Positions 1-6,765 of a stretch of 12,008 bases of DNA are shown in pieces. The translations under genes were made by a program, and so were the position numbers. The DNA is from a bacterium (GTDB lineage: Bacteria; UBA9089; UBA9088): positions 1-12,008 of the forward strand of contig JBFLYE010000060.1 in the NCBI GenBank assembly GCA_040756715.1, read 5' to 3'. The stretch's first letter is position 1; every line of letters begins with the position of its first letter. The notes beneath the pieces are model-generated. The model was given only the letters and a program-made list of their open reading frames with translations. It was not told where the DNA came from and searched no databases.

Positions 1-1207
1 TTCCAATGGTTTTTGGTCTTGTGATTACAAATCTTGCTTGAGTTTGTCCAGGGAATAAATGACCAATTGTCTTTGTTCCCTTAATCTGGTTATTTTCATC
101 CAGGAAGATTACTTTGATAAGATTAGCCTCAGCTTTTCCAATGTTTTTAATAAATGCAGTTATTCTTACCCTTTGGTATTGCTTTATAATATGGGATGGA
201 GAGACCTTTATCTTTTCTACGATAAGGTCGGGAAGGTTTTGGGGAAGAAGATTAAAGATTGTGGTAGCATAGTTTCCGTAAGCATCCCTTGCAGTAATTA
301 TCTTTGTGCAAGGGGGTTGGGTGTTGACCATAAAGGTTGTGGAGAAGGTGCCATTGGCATTGCTTATTGTGGTTGTGATTGTAAGATGGGTGCCAAAGTC
401 AATGCTTACCAATCCCGAACCTCCAAACCCTAATCCGGTAATGGTTATTATTTCTCCTATATAGCCTGATTTGGGGGCTATTTCAATCTCTGGCTTTACT
501 TCACTTATGGTAATTATTGCAGTTGCACTTGTGCTTCCTCCATCATCATCAGTTGCGATTAGAGGGATTGGATAAATTCCTACATTTGTATAGGTATGGG
601 TTGGGTTTTGTTCACTTGATGTTCCTAAATCACCAAAGTCCCAGAGAAAGGTTATAGGGTCTGTATCAAATACCTCTGCGATAAATTGGATTGGGTAGTT
701 TACCTTTCCCTGGCTTGGAGAGGATAGGGTTATTTGGGGATTTAAGTTTAGTATAGTTATGGTTGTTTGTGTTTCTGCCTCTCCCTGATCATTATCAATT
801 ACCCTTAAGGTTAAAGAGCCAATGTAGTCATCATCGATTACAATGGTTGTCATTGAGCCATCGTAGGATATTCCATCTATCTCCCAGATATAGGTTGTAA
901 TTGTCCCATCTAGGTCATAAGAGCTTGAGCCATCTAAGCTTATTGGCATTCCTTCATAGCCAGTATATCTTCCAGTTATAATTGGAACCGGTAGCTTATT
1001 CTCTACACTTCCACAAGACCAGAATATTCCCTTTACCTTTTCTTCTATTTGCCTTAAGCCTTTTATTTCTTCTTTCTTTATTTCCCTCATATCTATTCCC
1101 TTTATCTGCTCAAGCTCTAAGGTTTCTAGGTCTAGGGTATAGGCAGTATTATAGTTAATTCCATAACGCTTTACAAAATGTATGTGTTTAGATAATCTTA
1201 AGGAAAA
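1..1207 (-). CDS. Large secreted/surface protein with PKD, IPT/TIG-like and CARDB domains (partial, runs off left edge; 5' end unclear)
   Basis: The minus strand is one open frame from the edge of the repeat at 1208 to the window edge, about 400 codons. Domains in translation order: a charged leader (about 1000-1180, including TAYTLDLETLELEQI, which resembles a propeller blade); a PKD-like domain (about 755-990, LDGSSSYDLDGTI); a canonical PKD domain (about 505-750, WDFGD, HTYTNVGIYPI, DDDGG); an IPT/TIG-like domain (about 250-500, SGYIGEIITITGLGFG); and a CARDB domain (about 1-240, starting LPDLIVEKIKVSPS). These are extracellular adhesion or cell-surface modules. No signal peptide is visible. 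The first in-frame ATG is at 1090, well inside coding-like sequence, and the frame opens within the adjacent repeat. I infer that the true 5' part lies upstream, possibly in the broken propeller at 1369-2047, and that the repeat interrupted it. Function beyond a surface protein is unknown. Confidence 0.75.
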
Positions 1208-1320
1208 CTTTATAAAATTATGAATTTTGAATGTTGAATTTTGAATTAAAAGGGAAAAAATTTTATAAAACTTAAACCTTCAATTCAAAATTCAAAATTT
1301 AGAATTCAAAATTTCTTAAA
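1208..1320 (-). repeat. AT-rich palindromic repeat, copy A (113 bp)
   Basis: This interval is built of ATTCAAAATTC-type units and their complements, so it can fold into a long hairpin. On the minus strand it begins TTTAAGAAATTTTGAATT (1303-1320) and ends with a 40-bp block (1208-1247). Both ends are identical to the copy at 8708-8779, while the middle differs in length and sequence. In both copies the TTTAAGAAA end lies 40-50 nt after the stop codon of the gene transcribed towards it. It carries no start-to-stop gene of its own and separates the propeller fragment from the PKD/CARDB frame. Confidence 0.8.
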
Positions 1321-1368
1321 AGGTGGATGAATTTTTAACAGATAAACACAACCCTATCTATTTTTGCA

Positions 1369-2047
1369 CTAAGTAATGGAAGATACTATAAAGTAAAGAA
1401 AGGCAAGGGAATTTCCATCGGGAGAGAATACCAGCCTTGTTCCCTCCACTACCTTTGTTTGTTTGCTTCCATCCCTTCGCATTAAATAGATAATGTTTCC
1501 TGAGGAATAGGCAATTCTTTCTCCACTGGGTGAGAAGAGAGGCTCAACATCATCTACTTCATTGCTGGTTAGTTGCCTAATGTTTGTTCCATCTTTGTTC
1601 ATTAGGAATATCTCATAGTCAGAACCCTGTTTGGCAAAGGCAATCTCTTGACCACGGGGAGAAAATGCAGGATATTCCCCCTCTCCTACCATTGTTTCAT
1701 CTGTTCCATCAAGGTTTATGGTATAAATATAATTATCCCTTTACAAATATTAGCTTAGTTCCATATACATTCCAATGGGGATATTTTCCATCATAAATGA
1801 ACCATCATTACCTGACATATCAGTTCTTATGGGTATCCCATCCTTTAATAGCTTAACCCTTACTCCACTAATCCCAGTTGTTCCTGAGCTTATCTTTCCA
1901 CTTAGGTTTCCAAAGGATGTTTTGGTTAAAGGACGAATTCCCAAAAGTTGGATGATTAAACTTGGGTCTTTGATTATATATGGGGTATCGGTAAGCCTTT
2001 GTAGATTTGTCCCATCAGGGTTTACGATATAAATGTCATAGCTAATT
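1369..2047 (-). pseudogene. Broken TolB/PD40-type beta-propeller gene with a carboxypeptidase-regulatory-like segment
   Basis: Minus-strand translation shows propeller blades: YDIYIVNPDGTNLQRLTD (about 1985-2040), NYIYTINLDGTDE, YPAFSPRGQEIAFA, IFLMNKDGTNIRQLTS and LVFSPDGNSLAFLY (1369-1735). Between them (about 1800-1920) is GISGVRVKLLKDGIP followed by GNDGSF, a carboxypeptidase-regulatory-like beta-sandwich signature. The frame is interrupted by TAA codons at 1750-1752 and 1741-1743. A second frame over about 1745-1800 reads YDGKYPHWNVYGTKLIFVK, also a good propeller blade, and would rejoin the downstream frame after a 1-nt change near 1742. At least two frame disruptions are therefore needed, and the 5' end is cut by the IS481 remnant. 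The longest intact piece is 1369-1692 (107 codons). The name TolB refers to fold similarity only; there are no Tol-Pal neighbours. Confidence 0.75.
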
Positions 2048-2056
2048 TGTTGCCTA

Positions 2057-2087
2057 ACGCTACATTATTTGATAAAATATGTAGCGT
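2057..2087 (+). other. Perfect 9-bp inverted repeat just before the transposase ATG
   Basis: ACGCTACAT (2057-2065) pairs with ATGTAGCGT (2079-2087) around a 13-nt loop, and the ATG follows at 2088. The left arm overlaps the terminal repeat of the IS481 remnant. A hairpin here would occlude the ribosome binding region, a common way for insertion sequences to limit transposase translation from outside transcripts. The pairing is read directly; the regulatory role is inferred. Confidence 0.5.
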
Positions 2088-2168
2088 ATGCAGATTAAAA
2101 TTCATAAGAATGCTCGTACAACTTTAGCCATTAAGAATATAAAAAATAACCTCCTTGACAAAATATAA
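2088..2168 (+). pseudogene. IS481 transposase N-terminal remnant
   Basis: It encodes MQIKIHKNARTTLAIKNIKN and six further residues, then TAA at 2166-2168. The QIKIHKNARTT opening is characteristic of IS481-family transposases, where it precedes a helix-turn-helix region that is missing here. It is separated by a deletion and a frame change from the C-terminal remnant that follows. Confidence 0.75.
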
Positions 2169-2307
2169 GAGTATAATAAATAGTAAGCTATTAGAGTTTG
2201 TTGATGACTATAATCAAAATAAAAGGCTTAGGAGTTTGGGAGATAAAACCCCTGCTCAATACCTAAAAGATAAAAAAAATATTATCATACAACATATCGT
2301 TAGCTAA
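2161..2307 (+). pseudogene. IS481 transposase C-terminal remnant
   Basis: The frame ending at TAA 2305-2307 reads SKLLEFVDDYNQNKRLRSLG followed by DKTPAQYL, matching the YN..R....L...TP ending of IS481-type DDE transposases. It is in a different frame from the N-terminal remnant (start phases differ by one base). The catalytic DDE region is absent. Confidence 0.7.
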
Positions 2308-2366
2308 CATTAACCGTAATAGCAGTATCTTGCATAAATCTTCAGACTAAAATCTAAAACCTTAAA

Positions 2367-3140
2367 TCATTTTTGTAATGTCATCTTGTCTTTTTCCCAT
2401 ATTTTTGCATACTTTATAAGCCGATGAAAGGATGAAAACAATGCCCAGAGAAGGCCTGGGATTCCATCCAAGAAGCCTAATTTAAAGATATACCTCTTTA
2501 TAAAATCAAAAACACAAAGAATTACCTGAAAAACCAATACCAATCCTTTACTTTTGACTTTTGACTTTTGACTTTTGACTTTTTTTTCTGCCTCCAATGT
2601 TGAATATTGATTAAACCTTTCAAAATAATCGCTAATATCTTTATAGCTATAATGCAAAATTGGGTTTTTAAGTTTCCCTATCTTTCCATCCACAATTACC
2701 TTTTCATGGATTATATCATCAGAAAACTTAGCTTTTTCCTTTCTAAATAACCTTATCTGCTTATCAGAACATCCCCCAAATCTTAAGAATTTCCCCAGAA
2801 AAAATAGCCTTCTGGGAATATAATAAGCCTCCTCCTTCCTGACTTCTGACTTTAATAATATTATCTCCTCCCTTAATTCAGGGCTTACCCTCTCATCCGC
2901 ATCAATGCTTAATACCCAATTAAGGCTTGCCAATTGCCTGGCATATTCCTTCTGAGGCCCATACCCTTGCCACTTTTTTTGAAATATCTTGTCGGTATAT
3001 TCTTTGGCAATCTCTAGGGTTTTGTCATTTGAGCCAGAATCAACGATTACAATCTCATCTGCCCATTTAACAGATTCCAAGCAATCCCTTATATTTTTTT
3101 CTTCGTTATAGGTGATTACGATGCAAGAGATTGAGTTCAT
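2367..3140 (-). CDS. GT2 glycosyltransferase, WaaE/LgtF-like (LPS core glucosyltransferase type)
   Basis: This 257-residue protein likely transfers a sugar from a nucleotide donor to an LPS core or surface glycan at the cytoplasmic face of the inner membrane. The GT-A fold starts at once (SISCIVITYNEEKNI, residues 3-17), followed by EIVIVDSGSNDKT (29-41) and the metal-binding DAD at 80-82 in SIDADERVSPEL. A hydrophobic C-terminal stretch (about 199-245) suggests membrane association. I chose the ATG at 3140, two residues before the first strand, over an in-frame TTG at 3155; either start overlaps the GT9 gene upstream (35 or 50 nt). Two lysine-rich segments (about 96-103 and 187-198) are encoded by heptamer repeats and look like insertions. 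The family call is firm; the exact sugar is unknown. Confidence 0.88.
   Translation of the reverse strand: MNSISCIVITYNEEKNIRDCLESVKWADEIVIVDSGSNDKTLEIAKEYTDKIFQKKWQGYGPQKEYARQLASLNWVLSIDADERVSPELREEIILLKSEVRKEEAYYIPRRLFFLGKFLRFGGCSDKQIRLFRKEKAKFSDDIIHEKVIVDGKIGKLKNPILHYSYKDISDYFERFNQYSTLEAEKKVKSQKSKVKSKGLVLVFQVILCVFDFIKRYIFKLGFLDGIPGLLWALFSSFHRLIKYAKIWEKDKMTLQK
2551..2585 (-). repeat. Tandem heptamer repeat inside the GT2 gene
   Basis: On the plus strand CTTTTGA is repeated four times without change from 2551 to 2578, followed by a fifth partial unit running into a T tract. On the coding strand this is AAAAGTC-type repetition and encodes KVKSQKSKVKSK. Three heptamers equal seven codons, which explains the seven-residue periodicity. 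It stays in frame and lies just before the hydrophobic C-terminal segment. Confidence 0.85.
2836..2854 (-). repeat. Second short heptamer-like repeat in the GT2 gene
   Basis: CTTCCTGACTTCTGACTTT on the plus strand is a degenerate pair of the same heptamer family seen at 2551-2585. On the coding strand it encodes part of LLKSEVRKEE, a charged loop after the DAD region. It may be an older insertion of the same repeat type. Confidence 0.5.
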
Positions 3141-4116
3141 TGATTGTTTTTTCAATTATTTCAAGGTATCTTGTCTTATCTACACCCTTTATACAAAGAT
3201 AATCCTTGCATTTTTTCACATTACACTTTTCTTTACAACCAGGGTCATACTCAATAAATCGGTGCAGCCGATTATTTGGTGGTGTCCAGTTATAGGGGTT
3301 TGTCTTTCCAAAGACAATGACGGTTGGGATATCACATGATGTAGCAATATGTTTTAATCCATTATCGCATCCAATATAAAGATTAAACCCTTTAATTACC
3401 GCCCTTGCCTTTTTTAGGGAGAAAACCTGGCAATCAAAAACACTTTCTTTAAACCTCATTTTTTCTTTTACTTCAAGTGCATAAGATTCCTCACCCGGGC
3501 CATATAGCAAAACTATTTTTGCCCTGTATTTTTCAATTAAGGAATCGGCAATAAATCCAAATCTCTCCGCTGGCCAGCGATTGTATTCCATAGAGGCAAC
3601 CGCGCAAAGACCAATAATAAAGCCATTTGCTCTCTTTGGCTCTTCATCTTTGCAAAAAAATTCAAGCCTACAATCTTCTTCATATATTCCAAGGGGTTTC
3701 AATAAATCCAATTTATCAAGGCAAGAATAGCGATTTTTGTCACCACTTAAGGAAACCTTTACATTATAGACAAAAGACCTTACTCGAAAATTCCAACCAA
3801 CCTTTGTCTTTGCTCCGGTTAAGAGAGTTATTAAAGCGCTCCTGGGATTTGAAAAAAAATCAATCACTAGGTCAAATTTCATCCTGCGAAGCCTTAAAAT
3901 AAAGCTTATATATTCAAGCAAATTCCATCTTCGGTTATAAACCAATACCTCATCTACATATGGGTTTTCTTCAAATATTTCATTTGCGGGAGCCTCAGTG
4001 AGAAATACAACCCTTGCATTTTTGAACCTATTTTTAATTGCCCTAACCGCAGGTGTAGTCAATAAACAATCGCCAATCTTTCTTAATTGGATAAGGAGGA
4101 TTCTTTTAGGCTCCAT
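3106..4116 (-). CDS. GT9 heptosyltransferase-like protein (ADP-heptose:LPS heptosyltransferase family)
   Basis: This 336-residue protein probably adds a heptose or similar sugar to the LPS inner core. The N-terminal Rossmann half starts KRILLIQLRKIGDCLLTTPA (4-23), the usual GT9 opening. The C-terminal half has LLYGPGEESYA and the donor-binding block GCDNGLKHIATSCDIPTVIV from residue 249, followed by FGKTNPYNWTP. A cysteine cluster (294, 298, 303, 308), common in this family, follows. Length is typical. It begins with ATG at 4116 overlapping the last 11 nt of the ligase gene and overlaps the GT2 gene at its 3' end, so the three are probably translationally coupled. It is closest in type to WaaF/RfaF, but donor and acceptor cannot be read from sequence. 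Confidence 0.9.
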   Translation of the reverse strand: MEPKRILLIQLRKIGDCLLTTPAVRAIKNRFKNARVVFLTEAPANEIFEENPYVDEVLVYNRRWNLLEYISFILRLRRMKFDLVIDFFSNPRSALITLLTGAKTKVGWNFRVRSFVYNVKVSLSGDKNRYSCLDKLDLLKPLGIYEEDCRLEFFCKDEEPKRANGFIIGLCAVASMEYNRWPAERFGFIADSLIEKYRAKIVLLYGPGEESYALEVKEKMRFKESVFDCQVFSLKKARAVIKGFNLYIGCDNGLKHIATSCDIPTVIVFGKTNPYNWTPPNNRLHRFIEYDPGCKEKCNVKKCKDYLCIKGVDKTRYLEIIEKTINELNLLHRNHL

Positions 4117-5200
4117 TTTCTCTATTGATTACCACAAAAAGCCCCAGAAGAAACCAGAAAAGATAACCCAAATTTCCCACATATGTCGTATCAACCAAGC
4201 TATGGACAAGCCAGTCGATGAGGGAGGCACAAAGACCAAATTTTAAGACAAAATGCTCTTCATTCTTAAGGGCTTTGAAACAAAACCTTATAATTGCAAC
4301 CAATAGCCAGATAAACGCAGATAAACTTAATAACCCTCCCTTTACACCTATCTCCAAGAAATTGTTATGATAGTGACGGATCTGGCGATTACCCTTGTAG
4401 ATTGTCTCAATGCCTGCTGGTCCTATACCAAATAAAGGATTATCTTTAATTATCTCTAATCCCTCTTTCCAGATATATATCCTTTCTAAGTTTGGAAAGT
4501 AGTTGGGATTGGATGTTTGGATTAACCTCTGGTTAATAGGAAGGATAAAGCTAAATAGCAAAAAAATCAAAAGAAAGAGTAATACCCTTTTTTCCCACAG
4601 AGACATAAATATAATAGCTATAATCACGCCAAAATATGCCCCCCTTGTAGAGGTAAGGAGGAGGAGGATAAGAAGAAAAAAGGAGATGACAGAAAAACCA
4701 ATCCTCTGAACCTTTAAGGAGGCGATAAAACACATACAAATCCCAAGAGGAACAAGCATTCCACAGGCTCCCCCCAAGCTGCGATTAAAAGATAATCTCT
4801 TTTCACTTAAGTGAAATGCTTCTATTGCAAATGTATATATTGCACCTATTCCTGCTCCAATTAGGGTCAGATAGATAAGCCTCTTTGCCCATTTGCTCTC
4901 AGAGACCCCAATAGTTACAAGATAATAGACCAAAATCTTTCTTGCAATTGACTCTGTTTTAAGAAGGGAAGCCATAGGGGATTGGGAAAATAGACTCGAG
5001 AGAATAAGGGCTATAATAAAGCATAGAATGGGGAGATTAAATGGAATCCCCTTAAGCCTTTTGTAATCAAGAAAAAACAAGGGGATTAAACCAAGGATTC
5101 CAAGGCATATACTTCCTACTTGCAAGGATGTAGAGGTAGTTGCAAAAGTGCTATAGATTATCAATCCAAATAGGATTATTCTTTGAAGAGCCCTTTTCAT
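4106..5200 (-). CDS. O-antigen ligase/polymerase family membrane protein (WaaL/Wzy_C type)
   Basis: This is a 364-residue polytopic protein with about ten hydrophobic segments. The Wzy_C signature is visible: TSTRGAYFGVIIAI in the middle, a periplasmic loop with NPLFGIGPAGIETIYKG, then the conserved histidine motif HYHNNFLEIGVKGG before the last helices. Members ligate O-antigen or polymerise undecaprenyl-linked glycans on the periplasmic side. ATG at 5200 lies two bases after the TAG (5203-5205) of the upstream small gene; an in-frame TTG at 5209 is less likely. The downstream GT9 gene starts inside its last codons. Ligase versus polymerase cannot be decided, but adjacent core-type transferases favour a ligase. 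Confidence 0.88.
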   Translation of the reverse strand: MKRALQRIILFGLIIYSTFATTSTSLQVGSICLGILGLIPLFFLDYKRLKGIPFNLPILCFIIALILSSLFSQSPMASLLKTESIARKILVYYLVTIGVSESKWAKRLIYLTLIGAGIGAIYTFAIEAFHLSEKRLSFNRSLGGACGMLVPLGICMCFIASLKVQRIGFSVISFFLLILLLLTSTRGAYFGVIIAIIFMSLWEKRVLLFLLIFLLFSFILPINQRLIQTSNPNYFPNLERIYIWKEGLEIIKDNPLFGIGPAGIETIYKGNRQIRHYHNNFLEIGVKGGLLSLSAFIWLLVAIIRFCFKALKNEEHFVLKFGLCASLIDWLVHSLVDTTYVGNLGYLFWFLLGLFVVINRENGA

Positions 5201-5202
5201 TT

Positions 5203-5587
5203 CTAGCAAGAGCCTTTTTCTAAAAACCTTCTTTTTCCCTCAAGGAAAAGCCTATCTTTTAGGTGAATCTCCCTTAAGCCCTTTTTAAGTTCAATCATTG
5301 TAGAAAGCCCAGCAAAGGGAATTTCTATATCCTCAATCTTTTCAATTTTTGGGGTAAGTTCTTTAATCTCGTCTTCTCCTCAAGGTCTTTTTGGGCCTCT
5401 TCAAATGACAAAAAGGGATATAACCATATGGATAAAAAACTTTGCTTGCCAAAAGATTATGCTTTTTAAGAGAGGCTTCAAAATCTTTAAGCATTTTGAA
5501 AACCCTCTCTTTTTGAAACCCCCTTTCATACATCTCTTTATATAAATCAAGCCTTGCTCTGAGAAAATCCTTATATTTTTTAATCAT
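5203..5587 (-). pseudogene. Small hypothetical gene disrupted by two frameshifts
   Basis: The first frame (ATG at 5587, stop at 5363) begins MIKKYKDFLRARLDLYKEMY and reads well to YPYGYIPF. After a T5 run near 5416-5420 the coding sense passes to another frame (LSFEEAQKDLEE), then to a third (DEIKELTPKIEKIEDIEIPF, later GLREIHLKDRLFLEG) that ends at TAG 5203-5205. Joined, this would be a charged, mostly helical soluble protein of about 125 residues. I do not recognise the family. The shifts may be real decay or errors in the T run and in the GAGGAGAAGACGAG stretch; readable protein across both junctions favours a recent lesion or an error. It lies between tRNA-Arg (7 nt away) and the ligase gene (2 nt away). 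Confidence 0.6.
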
Positions 5588-5594
5588 TTGAAAC

Positions 5595-5667
5595 CACGCC
5601 TGGGCCGACTTGAACGGCCAACCATCTGCTTAGAAGGCAGATGCTCTTCCATTTGAGCTACAGGCGC
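5595..5667 (-). tRNA. tRNA-Arg (anticodon TCT)
   Basis: The minus strand folds into a full cloverleaf of 73 nt. The acceptor stem GCGCCTG pairs with CAGGCGT (one G-U pair), followed by G73. Then come TA, the D arm GCTC/GAGC, the anticodon stem TCTGC/GCAGA with loop CTTCTAA (anticodon TCT, A37), variable loop TGGTT, and T arm GGCCG/CGGCC around TTCAAGT. The 3' CCA is not encoded, so it must be added by CCA-adding enzyme. It decodes AGA, an abundant codon in this window, and as a U36 tRNA is an expected t6A37 substrate. It leads the minus-strand unit. Confidence 0.95.
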
Positions 5668-5675
5668 CTTTTAAA

Positions 5676-5705
5676 ATTATATCATTATTGCTTTTGATTA
5701 GGCAA
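5676..5705 (-). promoter_or_regulatory. Sigma-70-like promoter for tRNA-Arg
   Basis: On the minus strand TTGCCT (5700-5705) and a perfect TATAAT (5676-5681) are separated by 18 nt. The predicted start, about 7 nt after the -10 box, falls 1-3 nt before the tRNA 5' end, which fits a tRNA gene. It overlaps the divergent tsaB promoter. Confidence 0.7.
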
Positions 5706-5717
5706 GTAAGGTAAAAT
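5688..5717 (+). promoter_or_regulatory. Sigma-70-like promoter for tsaB, probably giving a leaderless mRNA
   Basis: TTGCTT (5688-5693) and TAAAAT (5712-5717) are 18 nt apart. Only 6 nt separate the -10 box from the ATG at 5724, so the predicted start is at or next to the A of the ATG. No Shine-Dalgarno sequence can fit in that space. Confidence 0.6.
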
Positions 5718-5723
5718 ATTTTA

Positions 5724-6353
5724 ATGAAGGCATTAGGAATAGAGACATCAACCCCAATTGGAAGTATTGCCATTGTGAACGAAAAAAATATCATTGCATC
5801 CTCTATATTTTCCTCAAATGTTCTAAATTATGGAGAATGGCTTGGTTTAGAAATCAAGCACCTCCTTTCCATTTCAAATACATCCATTTCTGATATAGGG
5901 CTTATTGCTGTCTCATCTGGACCAGGCTCATTTAGCGGCTTAAGGACAGGCATGGCATTTGGATATGGTATATCAAAGGGTCTTAATATTCCTGTTGTCT
6001 CTGTTGCTACCCTTGATGGCCTATCCTTTCATTTTATTGAGGATGAAAGGCAGGTCTGTCCAATCATAGATGCAAAGAGAAAAAGGATTTATACAGCCTT
6101 ATATAAGAAAAAGAGAAAGATTTCTGATTATATAACCTGCACAATAGATGACCTATTCCCCTTAATCAGGGAAGAAACCATTTTTCTAGGTGATGGTGCC
6201 TTGCTTTATAAAGACCTAATAAGAGAAGGCCTTGGAAACCTTGCCCATTTTGCCCTTTCTTTCAAAAATATACCCCTTTCAATAAACATTGCATTTCTTG
6301 GGGTTGAATACTTTAAAAAGGGAAAGATAAATGACGGGTGTATCTATCCATAA
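5724..6353 (+). CDS. tsaB: TsaB, tRNA threonylcarbamoyladenosine (t6A) biosynthesis subunit
   Basis: TsaB is the non-catalytic ASKHA-fold partner that dimerises with TsaD and helps make t6A at position 37 of tRNAs reading ANN codons. The 209-residue protein has the expected opening MKALGIETSTPIGSIAIVNE and the signature SSGPGSFSGLRTG (64-76), followed by GISKGLNIPVVSVATLDGL. It is slightly shorter than the E. coli protein (about 231 residues). The usual HSE of the helix before the signature appears as YGE. It starts a tight plus-strand operon: rimI begins inside its last 23 nt. A -10-like TAAAAT ends 6 nt before the ATG. Confidence 0.93.
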   Translation: MKALGIETSTPIGSIAIVNEKNIIASSIFSSNVLNYGEWLGLEIKHLLSISNTSISDIGLIAVSSGPGSFSGLRTGMAFGYGISKGLNIPVVSVATLDGLSFHFIEDERQVCPIIDAKRKRIYTALYKKKRKISDYITCTIDDLFPLIREETIFLGDGALLYKDLIREGLGNLAHFALSFKNIPLSINIAFLGVEYFKKGKINDGCIYP

Positions 6354-6765
6354 GCTTACCCATAATGACCTAAAAGAGGTGCTAGAGATAGAAAATTTGT
6401 CATTCAAAGACCCCTGGACAAAAGGGATGTTTGAGGAGGAAATGAAAAATGGGAATTTTTATGTGGCAAAAGAGGGAGAAAAAATTATCGGATATGGTGG
6501 ATTTAGGATGATAGAAGATGAAGTATCCCTGGTTAATCTTGCCATTCATCCATTGTTCAGAAGAAGGGGTATTGGCTCTTTTCTTTTATTACATCTTATA
6601 GAAATGGCAAAGGTAAAAAAAGGAGAAATGATGTTCCTTGAGGTAAGAAGGTCAAACATTTCTGCAATCTCATTCTATCATAAGCACAATTTTAAGGAGA
6701 GAGGGGTAAGAAAGGGTTATTATGAAGATAGGGAGGATGCCATTGTAATGGCTTGTAAGCTATGA
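6331..6765 (+). CDS. rimI: RimI-type N-terminal acetyltransferase (GNAT)
   Basis: RimI transfers acetyl from acetyl-CoA to protein N-termini, classically ribosomal protein bS18, and is very often encoded beside tsaB or tsaD, as here. The 144-residue GNAT fold shows VNLAIHPLFRRRGIGSFLL with the acetyl-CoA pyrophosphate loop RRRGIG (77-82). E104 in FLEVRRSN and Y116 in SFYHKHNF align with the general base and acid of E. coli RimI. The tail GYYEDREDAIVMACKL is typical. ATG at 6331 is preceded by GGGAAAG at a suitable distance and overlaps the tsaB end by 23 nt. Its stop overlaps the next ATG by 4 nt (ATGA). Confidence 0.92.
   Translation: MTGVSIHKLTHNDLKEVLEIENLSFKDPWTKGMFEEEMKNGNFYVAKEGEKIIGYGGFRMIEDEVSLVNLAIHPLFRRRGIGSFLLLHLIEMAKVKKGEMMFLEVRRSNISAISFYHKHNFKERGVRKGYYEDREDAIVMACKL

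Larger units (their letters stand above)
2048..2309 (+). mobile_element. Internally deleted IS481-family insertion sequence (262 bp, miniature derivative)
   Basis: The ends are imperfect inverted repeats of 19 bp. The left end is TGTTGCCTAACGCTACATT (2048-2066); the right end read on the minus strand is TGTTAGCTAACGATATGTT (2291-2309), with 14 of 19 positions matching. Both start with TGT, as IS481 ends do. Inside are the first 26 codons of an IS481-type transposase and, in another frame, its last roughly 50 codons, whose stop lies in the right terminal repeat. Most of the catalytic core is missing, so the copy cannot encode a transposase. I saw no clear target-site duplication. It truncates the propeller gene to its left. 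Confidence 0.8.

Noticed and set aside
59-433. Plus-strand open frame of 124 codons
   Set aside because: It lies opposite the PKD/IPT/CARDB frame, whose translation shows clear domains; the plus frame is cysteine-rich with no recognisable family.
1741-1752. Two in-frame TAA codons in the propeller gene as possible recoding or readthrough
   Set aside because: Other genes here use TAA as a normal stop, and a better propeller reading exists in a shifted frame, so frame disruption is the simpler explanation.
1369-2047. True TolB of the Tol-Pal system
   Set aside because: Only the PD40 propeller repeats match; there is no tolQRA or pal nearby, and similar propellers occur in many unrelated surface proteins.
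2041-2315. Target-site duplication around the IS481 remnant
   Set aside because: The flanks (GCTAATT on the left, TTAACCG on the right) share no convincing direct repeat.
2310-2366. Continuation of the propeller gene on the far side of the IS481 remnant
   Set aside because: The 57 bp give only VLDFSLKIYARYCYYG in one frame and stops in others, with no propeller motif.
2551-2585. CRISPR-like array
   Set aside because: Units are 7 bp, contiguous and without spacers; this is a simple tandem repeat inside a coding sequence.
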